Below, in pieces: positions 1 through 6,444 of a stretch of 20,640 nucleotides of DNA. The notes beneath the pieces were generated by a model that worked only from the letters and a program-made list of their open reading frames with translations, made no database searches and was not told the origin of the DNA. The DNA comes from Candidatus Krumholzibacteriia bacterium. GTDB lineage: Bacteria > Krumholzibacteriota > Krumholzibacteriia > LZORAL124-64-63. The stretch lies in assembly GCA_014859985.1 (NCBI GenBank), contig JACZKN010000136.1:1-20640 (forward strand), in the 5' to 3' direction. Position 1 is the stretch's first letter. Every line of letters begins with the position of its first letter. Made by a program: the position numbers and the translations under genes.

Positions 1-714
1 CCGTCACCACGTCCGGCCCGCATCGGCACGGTGCGCGGCGCCATGGGACTGGACCGCCGCGGGCCGGACGTGGTGACGGCGGCCGCCACCGTCTCGGGCG
101 GCCGCCTCGTCGCCGAGGGCCCGCTCTGGACGGAGCTCGAACTGGCCCTCGACGCCTCGTTCTGCGCGGACGCGGTCCTGGTCCTGCAGGTGGCGAAGAC
201 CTCGCCCCGGGTCGATGCGCTCCTGCGCTTCCACGCACCAGGCCGCTGGGACCCGGAGAACTGGTACGCCGCGCTGCCGTTCTTCGCCGGCGCCGGTGCC
301 GCCCTGGTCCTGGACCGCGCCGGCTGGCCGTTGCGGCCCCGCACCGACCAGCTGCCCGGCACCCTGGGCGACTTCTACGCCCTGCAGGCCGGCTGGGCCT
401 CGGTGGCCCAGGACCAGGGCGTGGCCGTGGCGATGATCGACGGGCCGTTGCTGCAGCTGGGACCCCTGGCGCCGGGCGAGCGGCTGCTGGCGGGGGATCC
501 GCGCCTGGCGGACGACCCGGCCCATCCCTATGCCTGGCTCATGACCAATTTCTGGGAGACCAACTTCCAGGCGCACCTGGGGGGATTCCACGAGTATCGC
601 TTCGTGGTGCGGTGGGGGCCGGACCTGGCGGCCGCCGCGGCCGCCTTGGCAGCCTGCCGTGCGGCGGGTCAGGGCCTGACCGCCTTTCGCCTGGGGCGCA
701 CGGATCGCAACTGA
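1..714 (+). CDS. GH38-type alpha-mannosidase, C-terminal fragment (partial)
   Basis: The reading frame is open from base 1, so the gene starts upstream of the window; the GTG at 31 is only an internal codon. About 237 residues are visible. The last third contains PYAWLMTNFWETNFQAHLGG followed by FHEYRF. This matches the end of family-38 glycoside hydrolases, where a conserved N-x-x-x-TNF-x-x-x-x-GG segment sits in the C-terminal beta-sandwich. The family hydrolyses alpha-linked mannose; the catalytic and zinc-binding part would be encoded upstream and is not seen, so activity and substrate cannot be judged. The gene ends 92 nt from the convergent SIMPL gene. The family call rests on this C-terminal motif alone. 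Confidence 0.6.
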   Translation, partial: PSPRPARIGTVRGAMGLDRRGPDVVTAAATVSGGRLVAEGPLWTELELALDASFCADAVLVLQVAKTSPRVDALLRFHAPGRWDPENWYAALPFFAGAGAALVLDRAGWPLRPRTDQLPGTLGDFYALQAGWASVAQDQGVAVAMIDGPLLQLGPLAPGERLLAGDPRLADDPAHPYAWLMTNFWETNFQAHLGGFHEYRFVVRWGPDLAAAAAALAACRAAGQGLTAFRLGRTDRN

Positions 715-806
715 AAGAAACGATCTTCATTCGGCATCAGCGGGAGGGCCCGCGATGACCCCCACCGCCCGCCAGCTGTCACCCCGGCCCGGTCGGTCAT
801 GGGCGG

Positions 807-1526
807 CTAGTCCGCCAGGTAGTACTCCACCGTCGACACCACCCGCACCTTCTTGATGTGCGGCGTGTTGGCGTCCCGGTCGTCGATGGAGAAGACGCCC
901 TGCTGGGCCCGCTTGATCCTGCCCAGCCGGCTGCTGGAGTCGGCGGCGAACTTCTCGGCCACCTCGCGGGCGTTGCGCGTCGCCTCCTCCACCATGCCGG
1001 GCTTCAGGTCGTTCAGGCCGGTGAACAGGTACTCGGTGCGGCTCTGGTGGTCGTAGCCGCCGATGACCAGGCCCTGCTTGCCGAGTTCGCCCAGGCCGCC
1101 CTTCGCCACGCGCACCACGTCCACCCGCGGCGTGTACACGGTCACGGTCTGGGTCGCGGTGTAGCGCAGGCCCACGTCGCCGCCGCCGCCCCACTGCTGG
1201 GCCAGCTTGTCGGTGACCGCGGGCGGGGCCACGGTGATCTCCTGGTCGGTGAGGCCCTGCTCGCGCAGGTACGCGGCCAGCAGCGCGGCGCCGGTCGCCA
1301 GATCGGCGTGCACCTGGGCCAGGTCGTTGCCCGCGGCCGTGAACACCACCGGCCAGATGGCGATGTCGGCCGGGACCTCGCGCTCGGCCAGGCCCTTCAC
1401 CGTCACGGTGCGTTCGAAGGACTTGAAGCGGATCAGGCTCGAGCCCAGCAGCCAGCCCAGCAGGGCCAGGCCCGCCACCAGGCCGGCCGCCAGCAGGGCG
1501 GCGTCGCGGGTGCGTGTGATCGTCAT
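807..1526 (-). CDS. SIMPL (DUF541) domain protein, membrane-anchored
   Basis: The protein has 239 residues. An N-terminal hydrophobic segment (about residues 8-33) is followed by a SIMPL/DUF541 domain opening with RTVTVKGLAEREVPADIAIW, typical of YggE-like periplasmic or envelope proteins. Their biochemical role is poorly defined; E. coli YggE has been linked to oxidative stress tolerance. The chosen ATG at 1526 has AGGAG upstream. An alternative ATG at 1556 overlaps the stop of the META gene (ATGA) and would add ten residues by translational coupling. It is the last gene of the SDR-META-SIMPL run and converges on the GH38 gene. The domain call is firm; the function is unknown. Confidence 0.85.
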   Translation of the reverse strand: MTITRTRDAALLAAGLVAGLALLGWLLGSSLIRFKSFERTVTVKGLAEREVPADIAIWPVVFTAAGNDLAQVHADLATGAALLAAYLREQGLTDQEITVAPPAVTDKLAQQWGGGGDVGLRYTATQTVTVYTPRVDVVRVAKGGLGELGKQGLVIGGYDHQSRTEYLFTGLNDLKPGMVEEATRNAREVAEKFAADSSSRLGRIKRAQQGVFSIDDRDANTPHIKKVRVVSTVEYYLAD

Positions 1527-1552
1527 CGTCTTCTCCTCGTCGTGGCAGGTCG

Positions 1553-1975
1553 TCATTCCCCGGGGGCCTCGAAGGGGGCCGCGGCGAAATCCAGGACGCG
1601 GTCCCCGTCCGCCTGCAGCTGCAGGCGGCCGTCGGCCAGCTTGTAGGTCTTCACCCCGCCCAGGGCGGCCAGGAACGCGCTCTCGACCGCCATCTGCGGC
1701 TCGGGGCACATCATCTTGGTGGCGCCGGCGGGGCCGACGCGCAGGCTGTCGCCCCTGACCTCGTAGGAGGCGAAGTACTGGTTGCAGCCGGCGGTGCCGC
1801 CGATCCGGCCCTCGTGGAACCGGGCGGTGACCGCGACGCCCGCGGGCAGGCCCTGGCCGGCGAGGTCGTCCAGGGTCCAGGCGGTGCCGGCCAGGGGGTC
1901 GGCGCCACCCTTGCCTGCGCCGGCGCCGCAGCCGGCCAGCAGCAGGATCAGCCCCAGGCCGAGGATGTTCTGCAT
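1553..1975 (-). CDS. META-domain (HslJ/DUF306-like) lipoprotein
   Basis: The protein has 140 residues. The N-terminus (MQNILGLGLILLLAGC) is a short lipoprotein signal peptide with lipobox LAGC, acylated Cys16. The rest is one META domain: GTAWTLDDL near the start, then the GTAGCNQYFASY core, and T-K-M-M-C further on. HslJ of E. coli is an outer-membrane META lipoprotein tied to novobiocin resistance and heat shock; the molecular function of the family is unclear. AAAGGAG lies about 8 nt before ATG 1975. The gene follows the SDR gene after 35 nt and touches the SIMPL gene, so the three are probably co-transcribed. Confidence 0.85.
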   Translation of the reverse strand: MQNILGLGLILLLAGCGAGAGKGGADPLAGTAWTLDDLAGQGLPAGVAVTARFHEGRIGGTAGCNQYFASYEVRGDSLRVGPAGATKMMCPEPQMAVESAFLAALGGVKTYKLADGRLQLQADGDRVLDFAAAPFEAPGE

Positions 1976-2010
1976 GTTCGTGCTCCTTTCGACGTCCGGG
2001 GCCGCGGCCC

Positions 2011-2844
2011 CTAGTCGAGCATGTCCTCGTACCCCTCGCGGTAGCTGGGGAAGAGGAACGTGTAGCCCAGGTCCTTCAGCAGTTCGTTGCGGCAGCGCTT
2101 GTTGCTACCTGCGGCGGGGTCCCGGGGCGAGGCCGGTGGCGCCGGGACGTCCAGCAGTTCGGCGATCCACGCGGTCACCTCTGCCAGGGGCGCCGGGTCG
2201 TCGTCGCTGGCGACCAGGCAAGGGGGCAGCGGGTCGCCGGCCAGGCGCCGCGACAGCAACCAGGCCAGCACGCGCGCGCCGTCGTCCCGATGGATGCGGT
2301 TGGTGTAGGCAGGAGGATCGGTCTGCACCGGATGCCCGGCGCGCACGCGGTCGGCCAGCCAGGTGCGGCCCGGCCCGTAGATCCCGCTGAAGCGCACCAC
2401 CGTCGCCTGCGGACGCGCCTTCAGCACCCGGTCCTCCGCCTCCAGGAGCACGCGCCCGGTGGCGGTGGACGGCGCCGGCGGCGTCTGCTCGTCCACCCAG
2501 TCGCCGGCGTCCTGGCCGTAGACCCCGGTGGAGGAGACCAGCAGCAGAGGCAGGTCCCGCGAAGGCAGGGCGGCCAGCAGGTTGGCCGTACCCTCGAGGT
2601 AGATCTCCCGGTAGGCCGCCTCGCTGCGTCCGGCGGGGGCCAGGGCGCAGACCACGGCGTCCAGGTCCCGGGGCAGGGCGGTCAGGGTCTCGGGCCGGGT
2701 GACGTCGGCGGCCAGCCAGGCGATGCCGTGGTCGGCCACCGGCGGGGTGCGTTTCAGCCCGGTCACCTGGTGGCCGGCTTCGCGCAGCATCCGCGCCAGG
2801 GCGAGGCCGACGTAGCCGGCGCCGGCGATCAGGACGTGGGCCAT
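2011..2844 (-). CDS. NAD(P)-binding SDR-family protein, YeeZ-like
   Basis: The protein has 277 residues. It opens with a Rossmann nucleotide-binding motif (GAGYVG, residues 8-13), followed by a strand with LVSSTGVYGQ and, near the C-terminus, NKRCRNELLKDLGYTFLFPSY, a signature I associate with YeeZ-type extended SDR proteins. The classical YxxxK catalytic pair is not evident: the segment after STGVYG runs through STATGRVLLEAED. Enzymatic activity is therefore uncertain and the substrate unknown. It is likely cytosolic. An AAGGG lies some 14 nt before the ATG at 2844, a weak ribosome-binding site. It heads the SDR-META-SIMPL operon and is separated from the peroxiredoxin gene upstream by a terminator-like hairpin. 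Confidence 0.8.
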   Translation of the reverse strand: MAHVLIAGAGYVGLALARMLREAGHQVTGLKRTPPVADHGIAWLAADVTRPETLTALPRDLDAVVCALAPAGRSEAAYREIYLEGTANLLAALPSRDLPLLLVSSTGVYGQDAGDWVDEQTPPAPSTATGRVLLEAEDRVLKARPQATVVRFSGIYGPGRTWLADRVRAGHPVQTDPPAYTNRIHRDDGARVLAWLLSRRLAGDPLPPCLVASDDDPAPLAEVTAWIAELLDVPAPPASPRDPAAGSNKRCRNELLKDLGYTFLFPSYREGYEDMLD

Positions 2845-2900
2845 CGTGCGGTCATCCCTTCCGTTGTCCGGCAGTCTAGCACCGACGGTCGGGAGCGGAA

Positions 2901-2929
2901 AGGGCCCGCCCCGGTCCGAGGCGGGCCCT
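2901..2929 (-). terminator. Terminator-like hairpin after the peroxiredoxin gene
   Basis: A perfect 10-bp GC-rich inverted repeat (2901-2910 with 2920-2929, 9-nt loop) starts 18 nt past the peroxiredoxin stop. On the minus strand it is followed by only a short run (TTTCC), so it is a plausible but weak intrinsic terminator. Confidence 0.55.
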
Positions 2930-2947
2930 GGTGCCGGACCGCGCGGG

Positions 2948-3565
2948 CTAGGCGTTCTTGCGCAGGTAGCTGGCCACGCCCTCGGCGGTGGGCTTCATGG
3001 CCTCCTTGCCCTTGGACCAGTTGGCCGGGCAGACCTCGCCGTGGGCCTCGAGGTGCTGCAGGGCGTCCACCAGGCGCAGCATCTCGTCGATGTTGCGGCC
3101 CAGACCCAGGTTGTTGACGGTGGCGTGCTGCACGACGCCGTCCTTGTCGATCAGGAAGGTGCCGCGCAGGGCCATGCCGCCATCCAGCAGCAGGCCGAAG
3201 TCCTGGCTGATGGTCTTGTCGAAATCGGCCACCAGCGGGTACTGGACGTTGCCGATGCCGCCGTTCTCGACCGGGGTGTTCTTCCAGGCCAGGTGGCTGA
3301 AGTGGCTGTCCGTGGAAACGCCGATGACCTGGACGTTGCGCTCCTTGAACTCGGCGAGCTGCTTGTCGAAGGCGATGATCTCGCTGGGGCAGACGAAGGT
3401 GAAGTCCAGGGGGTAGAAGAACAGGACCACGTACTTGCCGCGGTAGTCGCTCAGGGCGAAGTCCTTCTTGAAGGTGTTGTCCGGCATCACGGCGGTGGCG
3501 GTGAAGTCGGGGGCCTCGGTCGAAACCAGGGGCACGGGAATGAAGTCGAAGTCCAGGTTCTCCAT
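2948..3565 (-). CDS. Typical 2-Cys peroxiredoxin (AhpC/Prx1 type)
   Basis: This is a 205-residue thiol peroxidase that reduces hydrogen peroxide and organic peroxides in the cytosol. The active site is P52-x3-T56-x2-C59 (DFTFVCPSE) with a downstream Arg in RGTFLID. The resolving cysteine is C179 in EVCPANW, which defines the typical 2-Cys class. Residues 102-105 read GGIG, close to the GGLG motif of overoxidation-sensitive enzymes, but there is no C-terminal YF motif (the protein ends YLRKNA). AGGAG sits 8 nt before the ATG. The gene lies 106 nt downstream of perR on the same strand, so it is probably the main target of that repressor. No separate PerR box is visible in the gap. Confidence 0.95.
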   Translation of the reverse strand: MENLDFDFIPVPLVSTEAPDFTATAVMPDNTFKKDFALSDYRGKYVVLFFYPLDFTFVCPSEIIAFDKQLAEFKERNVQVIGVSTDSHFSHLAWKNTPVENGGIGNVQYPLVADFDKTISQDFGLLLDGGMALRGTFLIDKDGVVQHATVNNLGLGRNIDEMLRLVDALQHLEAHGEVCPANWSKGKEAMKPTAEGVASYLRKNA

Positions 3566-3637
3566 CGGTCGGTCTCCTCTTGTCGGCTTGGCGTTGACGG
3601 TTCGGCGGCTCGCGCCGCACTCTGGCGGACACTCGGG

Positions 3638-3654
3638 GCGGCCCCGCGGGCCGC
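3638..3654 (-). other. GC hairpin between perR and the peroxiredoxin gene
   Basis: A perfect 7-bp inverted repeat (3638-3644 with 3648-3654) with a 3-nt loop lies 17 nt after the perR stop. There is no T-run behind it. It could attenuate read-through from perR into the peroxiredoxin gene or protect a processed 3' end; its role is unknown. Confidence 0.35.
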
Positions 3655-3671
3655 ACGATACGGGGTCGGGA

Positions 3672-4109
3672 TCAGTCCGCGCGGTCCTCCGCGCCCGGGT
3701 CCGCGCCCGTCCGGCAGGAGGGGCAGAGGCCCTGGAACTCCAGGCGGTAGCCTTCGATGCGGAAGCCGGCGGCCTCCGCGGGTGCCACCGGGGATACCTG
3801 CAACGCGCCCCGAGGCAGGTCGCGCAGGATGCCGCAGCCGGTGCAGCGCACGTGGTCGTGCCGGTGGACGACGCCGTCGTAGCGGGCGTCGCTGCCCGCC
3901 AGGGTCAGCTTGCGGGCCAGGCCGTCCGCGCACAGGACCTCGAGGTTGCGGTACACCGTGCCCAGGCTGATGCGGGGCAACCGGTCGCGCACGAGCGCGT
4001 AGAGTTCCGCAGCCGTCGGGTGGGTCCGGAGCTCGCAGAGCTCCTCCAGGATCACCTGGCGCTGGGGCGTGTGCCGGCGGTGCTTGCCGGTGGGACGGGA
4101 TGGGGTCAT
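3672..4109 (-). CDS. perR: PerR-type peroxide-sensing Fur-family repressor
   Basis: The 145-residue protein has the Fur layout: an N-terminal winged helix (HTPQRQVILEEL; HPTAAELY; ISLGTVYRNLEVL) and a C-terminal metal-binding dimerisation part. The structural zinc site is complete: C89-x2-C92 and C129-x2-C132. Aligning by eye with B. subtilis PerR, the regulatory-metal ligands are present as H30, D78, H84, H86 and D97. D97 matches PerR Asp104, where Fur proteins usually carry Glu, which favours PerR over Fur or Zur. I chose ATG 4109, with AAAGG upstream and the start close to the TPQR helix. A longer form from 4190 would begin inside the promoter. The gene sits directly before a peroxiredoxin gene and probably represses itself and that gene. 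Confidence 0.85.
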   Translation of the reverse strand: MTPSRPTGKHRRHTPQRQVILEELCELRTHPTAAELYALVRDRLPRISLGTVYRNLEVLCADGLARKLTLAGSDARYDGVVHRHDHVRCTGCGILRDLPRGALQVSPVAPAEAAGFRIEGYRLEFQGLCPSCRTGADPGAEDRAD

Positions 4110-4160
4110 GGCTCGGACCTTTCGGGCGGCGCCGCGCAGCCGCGTGCGCGATGCCGGACC

Positions 4161-4190
4161 CATATAATCAGTAATGATTACTGCCGTCAA
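4161..4190 (-). promoter_or_regulatory. Candidate perR promoter
   Basis: Read on the minus strand, TTGACG (4185-4190) is followed after 18 nt by TATATG (4161-4166). The 15-bp palindrome at 4169-4183 fills the spacer, so a bound repressor would block RNA polymerase directly. The predicted leader before ATG 4109 is about 45 nt. The exact -10 is ambiguous by one or two bases. Confidence 0.6.
4169..4183. promoter_or_regulatory. Perfect 7-1-7 palindrome, probable PerR box
   Basis: CAGTAAT-G-ATTACTG is a perfect inverted repeat of two 7-bp arms around one base, the exact geometry of Fur/PerR boxes. It shares the TAAT-N-ATTA core with the Bacillus PerR consensus (TTATAAT-N-ATTATAA). It stands out as AT-rich in GC-rich DNA and lies within the perR promoter. 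Binding by the adjacent regulator is inferred. Confidence 0.75.
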
Positions 4191-4204
4191 GGTATTTCCG
4201 GGCG

Positions 4205-4226
4205 CCGGTGGGAATCCCGGTGGGAA
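4205..4226 (+). repeat. Direct repeat upstream of the sigma-factor gene
   Basis: CCGGTGGGAA occurs twice in direct orientation (4205-4214 and 4217-4226), one copy every 12 bp, about 95-115 nt before the sigma-factor start. GGGAA resembles the -35 core of many ECF promoters, so this may be part of an autoregulated promoter or an activator site. No clear -10 could be fixed. Confidence 0.4.
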
Positions 4227-4320
4227 AATCGACCCGAAGGCTCTAAACCCTGCGGGGGGCGCCGACCGTCTTAATCAAGAAGCGATCCTCCAGGACCGCC
4301 ACCACAGGGAAAGGCAGACC

Positions 4321-4962
4321 GTGAACGGACCCGACCGGACAGACCAGCGACCGGACCACTGCCCGGAGGCCGCCTTCGCCGCCGACCTTGCTCTCTGCGA
4401 GCGGGCCGTCGCCGGCGACCGGGCGGCGTTCGAGCAGATCTACCGGCGCCACGCCGCCCGGGTCCACGGCCTCTGCCTGCGCCTGACGGGCGACCGGACC
4501 GAGGCCGAGGGCCTGGTCCAGGACACCTTCGTCAAGGCCTGGTTCTCCCTGGCGGGCTACGCGGGGCAGGGGCACCTCGGCGGCTGGCTGGGCCGCGTCG
4601 CGGTCAATCTCTGGCGGGATCGCTTCCGTGCGCGGAACCGCGGCGCGCGGCTGCTGGAACGGCTGGCCGAGGAAGCGGCCGGGGACGAGGCCGTCCGCAC
4701 CGCCGCCGCGGTTCCCGGGGCCGCGGCCGGGGGCGGTGTCATCCCCCTGCTGCTGGCCGTGGACCTCGAGCGCGCCGTGGCGCGCCTGCCAGAGGGGGGC
4801 AGGACGGTGTACGTCCTGCACGACGTCGAGGGCTACACCCACCGCGAGATCGCCGATCTGCTGGGTGTCGCCGTCGGCACCGTGAAGGCCCACCTGCACC
4901 GGGCGCGCCGGCTCCTGAGAACCATGCTGAGCGAAGGAAGGGAGGCAGCCCATGGAGCGTGA
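4321..4962 (+). CDS. ECF-type RNA polymerase sigma factor (sigma-70 family)
   Basis: The protein has 213 residues. The sigma region 2 part covers about residues 36-106 (FEQIYRRHAARVHGLCLRL, then LVQDTFVKAW and GWLGRVAVNLWRDRFRARNR). Region 4 covers about 148-202 (LPEGGRTVYVLHDVEGYTHR, then EIADLLGVAVGTVKAHLHRARRLLR), a clear helix-turn-helix for the -35 element. The usual AED before LVQD reads AEG. The start is taken as GTG 4321 because AAAGG lies 6 nt before it; extending to 4174 would run through the perR operator. The stop overlaps the next gene by 11 nt, the usual arrangement of an ECF sigma with its cognate anti-sigma. Confidence 0.92.
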   Translation: MNGPDRTDQRPDHCPEAAFAADLALCERAVAGDRAAFEQIYRRHAARVHGLCLRLTGDRTEAEGLVQDTFVKAWFSLAGYAGQGHLGGWLGRVAVNLWRDRFRARNRGARLLERLAEEAAGDEAVRTAAAVPGAAAGGGVIPLLLAVDLERAVARLPEGGRTVYVLHDVEGYTHREIADLLGVAVGTVKAHLHRARRLLRTMLSEGREAAHGA

Positions 4963-5398
4963 ACGGGACAGCCGGCTGGACCGTCTCGCCGCCAAGCTGC
5001 GCGACGAAGGGGTTGCGCCGGAGCGGGACCTCTGGCCGGAGATCGATGCCGCCATCACCCGGCGGGAGCGGGCCGGGCTCGGCCGCAAGAGCCTGCCCTG
5101 GTGGCGGATGGCCGGGGCCGCGGCGGCGGTCCTGATCCTGGCCGTCGGGATCGGGACGATGCTGCCCGGTGGCGGACCGGAAGGTCCGGCACCGGCGGGC
5201 CCGGAGGTGGTCCGGATGACCACGGAGCCGGCAGAGACCGGTGGCATGGCCACCCTCGACCGGGCCCTCGAGCAGCTCGAGGAGGCCCTGGCCGCCGATC
5301 CGGACAACCTGAGCCTCTCGCGGCTCGTGCTGATGGTGCACAAGACCCGCAGCGAACTGCTGCGCAGGAACCTGACGACCGGCCTGCGGGTCGGCTGA
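4952..5398 (+). CDS. Putative single-span anti-sigma factor
   Basis: The protein has 148 residues. A charged cytoplasmic N-terminus (about 1-49, with PERDLWPEIDAAI) precedes one transmembrane helix (about 52-70) and a small C-terminal part with an amphipathic, TPR-like segment (LDRALEQLEEALAADPDNLS, then LSRLVLMVHKTRSELLRR). There is no HxxxCxxC zinc motif, so it is not a zinc anti-sigma factor. The role is inferred from the 11-nt overlap with the sigma gene, the topology, and the DLWP segment often seen in proteins of this context. GGGAGG lies 5-6 nt before the ATG. Partner binding is unproven. Confidence 0.7.
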   Translation: MERERDSRLDRLAAKLRDEGVAPERDLWPEIDAAITRRERAGLGRKSLPWWRMAGAAAAVLILAVGIGTMLPGGGPEGPAPAGPEVVRMTTEPAETGGMATLDRALEQLEEALAADPDNLSLSRLVLMVHKTRSELLRRNLTTGLRVG

Positions 5399-5413
5399 GC
5401 GAAAGGAACGAGC

Positions 5414-6313
5414 ATGAAGAGCAACCCGAGGAAGACCGGGATCACGGCGGCGCTGACCGCGGCGGTCCTGCTGCTTGCCCTGCCGGCCCTGGCCCGCGAG
5501 GTGGACCGGACCGTCGCGGCGGACAAGGACGGCCTGATCCTGGTGGAGAACATCGCCGGTTCCATCCGCATCGAGGGCTGGGACAAGGCCGAGGTCAAGG
5601 TCACCGGCACCCTGGGCGACGACGTCGAGGACCTGGAGGTCGAGTCCGGCGGCCGCAAGACCCTGGTCAAGGTGGTCTATCCGAAGAAGTCCCGGAACAT
5701 CAGCGACGGCGCCGACCTGCTGATCATGGTGCCGCGGCAGAGCAGCCTCGAGGTCGAATGCATCAGCGCCCCCATCGCCATCGAGGGGGTCGACGGCGCC
5801 GTCGAGGCCACGGACATCAGCGGCGCGATCACCATCAAGGGCGGCCGCGGCAGGATCGAGGCCGAGACCATCAGCGGCGACCTGACCGTGGAGGCCGGCG
5901 ACGGCGCGGTCTCGGTGCAGAGCATCAGCGGGCGGATCGAGGTCGGCGGCAACGAGGCCGCGGTCGAGGCCCAGTCCGTCAGCGGCGACATCGTGTTGGC
6001 GTTCAAGAAGTTCCGGGAACTCTCGGTGGAGTCGGTGTCCGGCGACGCGAAGGTCTCCGGCGCCCTGGCCAAGGGCGGCCGCATCGACTTCGACCTGCAC
6101 GGCGGCGACGTGGTGCTGACGGTGCCGGGCGACGTGAGCGCCGACTTCCGCGTCGAGACCTTCAGCGGCGACATCACCAACGCCTTCGGCGCCACGGCCG
6201 AGAAGGCCAGCAAGTACGCGCCGGGCAAGAGCTTGGAGTTCACGACGGGGGGCGGCGAGGCGCGGGTGCGGGTCAACACCTTCTCCGGCAACGTCGACAT
6301 CCGGAAGAAGTAG
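5414..6313 (+). CDS. Exported DUF4097 (adhesin-like beta-repeat) protein
   Basis: The protein has 299 residues. The signal peptide covers residues 1-27 (MKSNPRKTGITAALTAAVLL, then cleavage after PALA). The mature part is a run of short beta repeats, each with an SG-x turn: ISGAI, ISGDL, ISGRI, VSGDI, VSGDA, FSGDI, FSGNV. This is the DUF4097/DUF4098 pattern, probably a beta-helix or beta-solenoid in the periplasm or on the surface. The molecular role of the family is unknown. It starts 15 nt after the anti-sigma stop with AAAGGA before the ATG, so it is likely in the same operon and a regulon member. Two large hairpins follow it. Confidence 0.85.
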   Translation: MKSNPRKTGITAALTAAVLLLALPALAREVDRTVAADKDGLILVENIAGSIRIEGWDKAEVKVTGTLGDDVEDLEVESGGRKTLVKVVYPKKSRNISDGADLLIMVPRQSSLEVECISAPIAIEGVDGAVEATDISGAITIKGGRGRIEAETISGDLTVEAGDGAVSVQSISGRIEVGGNEAAVEAQSVSGDIVLAFKKFRELSVESVSGDAKVSGALAKGGRIDFDLHGGDVVLTVPGDVSADFRVETFSGDITNAFGATAEKASKYAPGKSLEFTTGGGEARVRVNTFSGNVDIRKK

Positions 6314-6343
6314 CGGCGCAGGTCGTTGCAGGTCGTCACGAGA

Positions 6344-6399
6344 ACGAGGGTGCCCGGGCCTCTCCCCCTTGACCGGCGGAGCATCCCGGGCACCCTCGT
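6344..6399. terminator. 15-bp inverted repeat after the DUF4097 gene
   Basis: A perfect inverted repeat (6344-6358 with 6385-6399) with a 26-nt loop begins 30 nt past the DUF4097 stop, between two convergent genes. No U-tract follows on either strand. It probably acts as a bidirectional terminator or 3'-end stabiliser together with the hairpin at 6403-6432. Confidence 0.6.
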
Positions 6400-6402
6400 A
6401 TC

Positions 6403-6432
6403 GACCGTCCGGCACCCGCGTGCCGGACGGTC
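6403..6432. terminator. 13-bp hairpin between convergent genes
   Basis: A perfect 13-bp stem (6403-6415 with 6420-6432) with a 4-nt CCGC loop ends 12 nt before the stop of the minus-strand barrel gene, so it is its most likely terminator. No T-run is present. Confidence 0.65.
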
Positions 6433-6444
6433 AGGTCAATGGCA

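Noticed and set aside
740..753. Small 5-bp hairpin between the GH38 and SIMPL genes
   Set aside because: Too short in GC-rich DNA to call a terminator; similar stems are expected by chance.
4174..4320. 49-codon N-terminal extension of the sigma factor from 4174
   Set aside because: It would begin inside the perR operator, its residues are unlike sigma region 2 leaders, and GTG 4321 has a good AAAGG site.
4739..6415. Long minus-strand frame opposite the sigma/anti-sigma/DUF4097 genes
   Set aside because: Composition is shadow-like and it overlaps three well-supported genes and their terminator; no recognisable motif.
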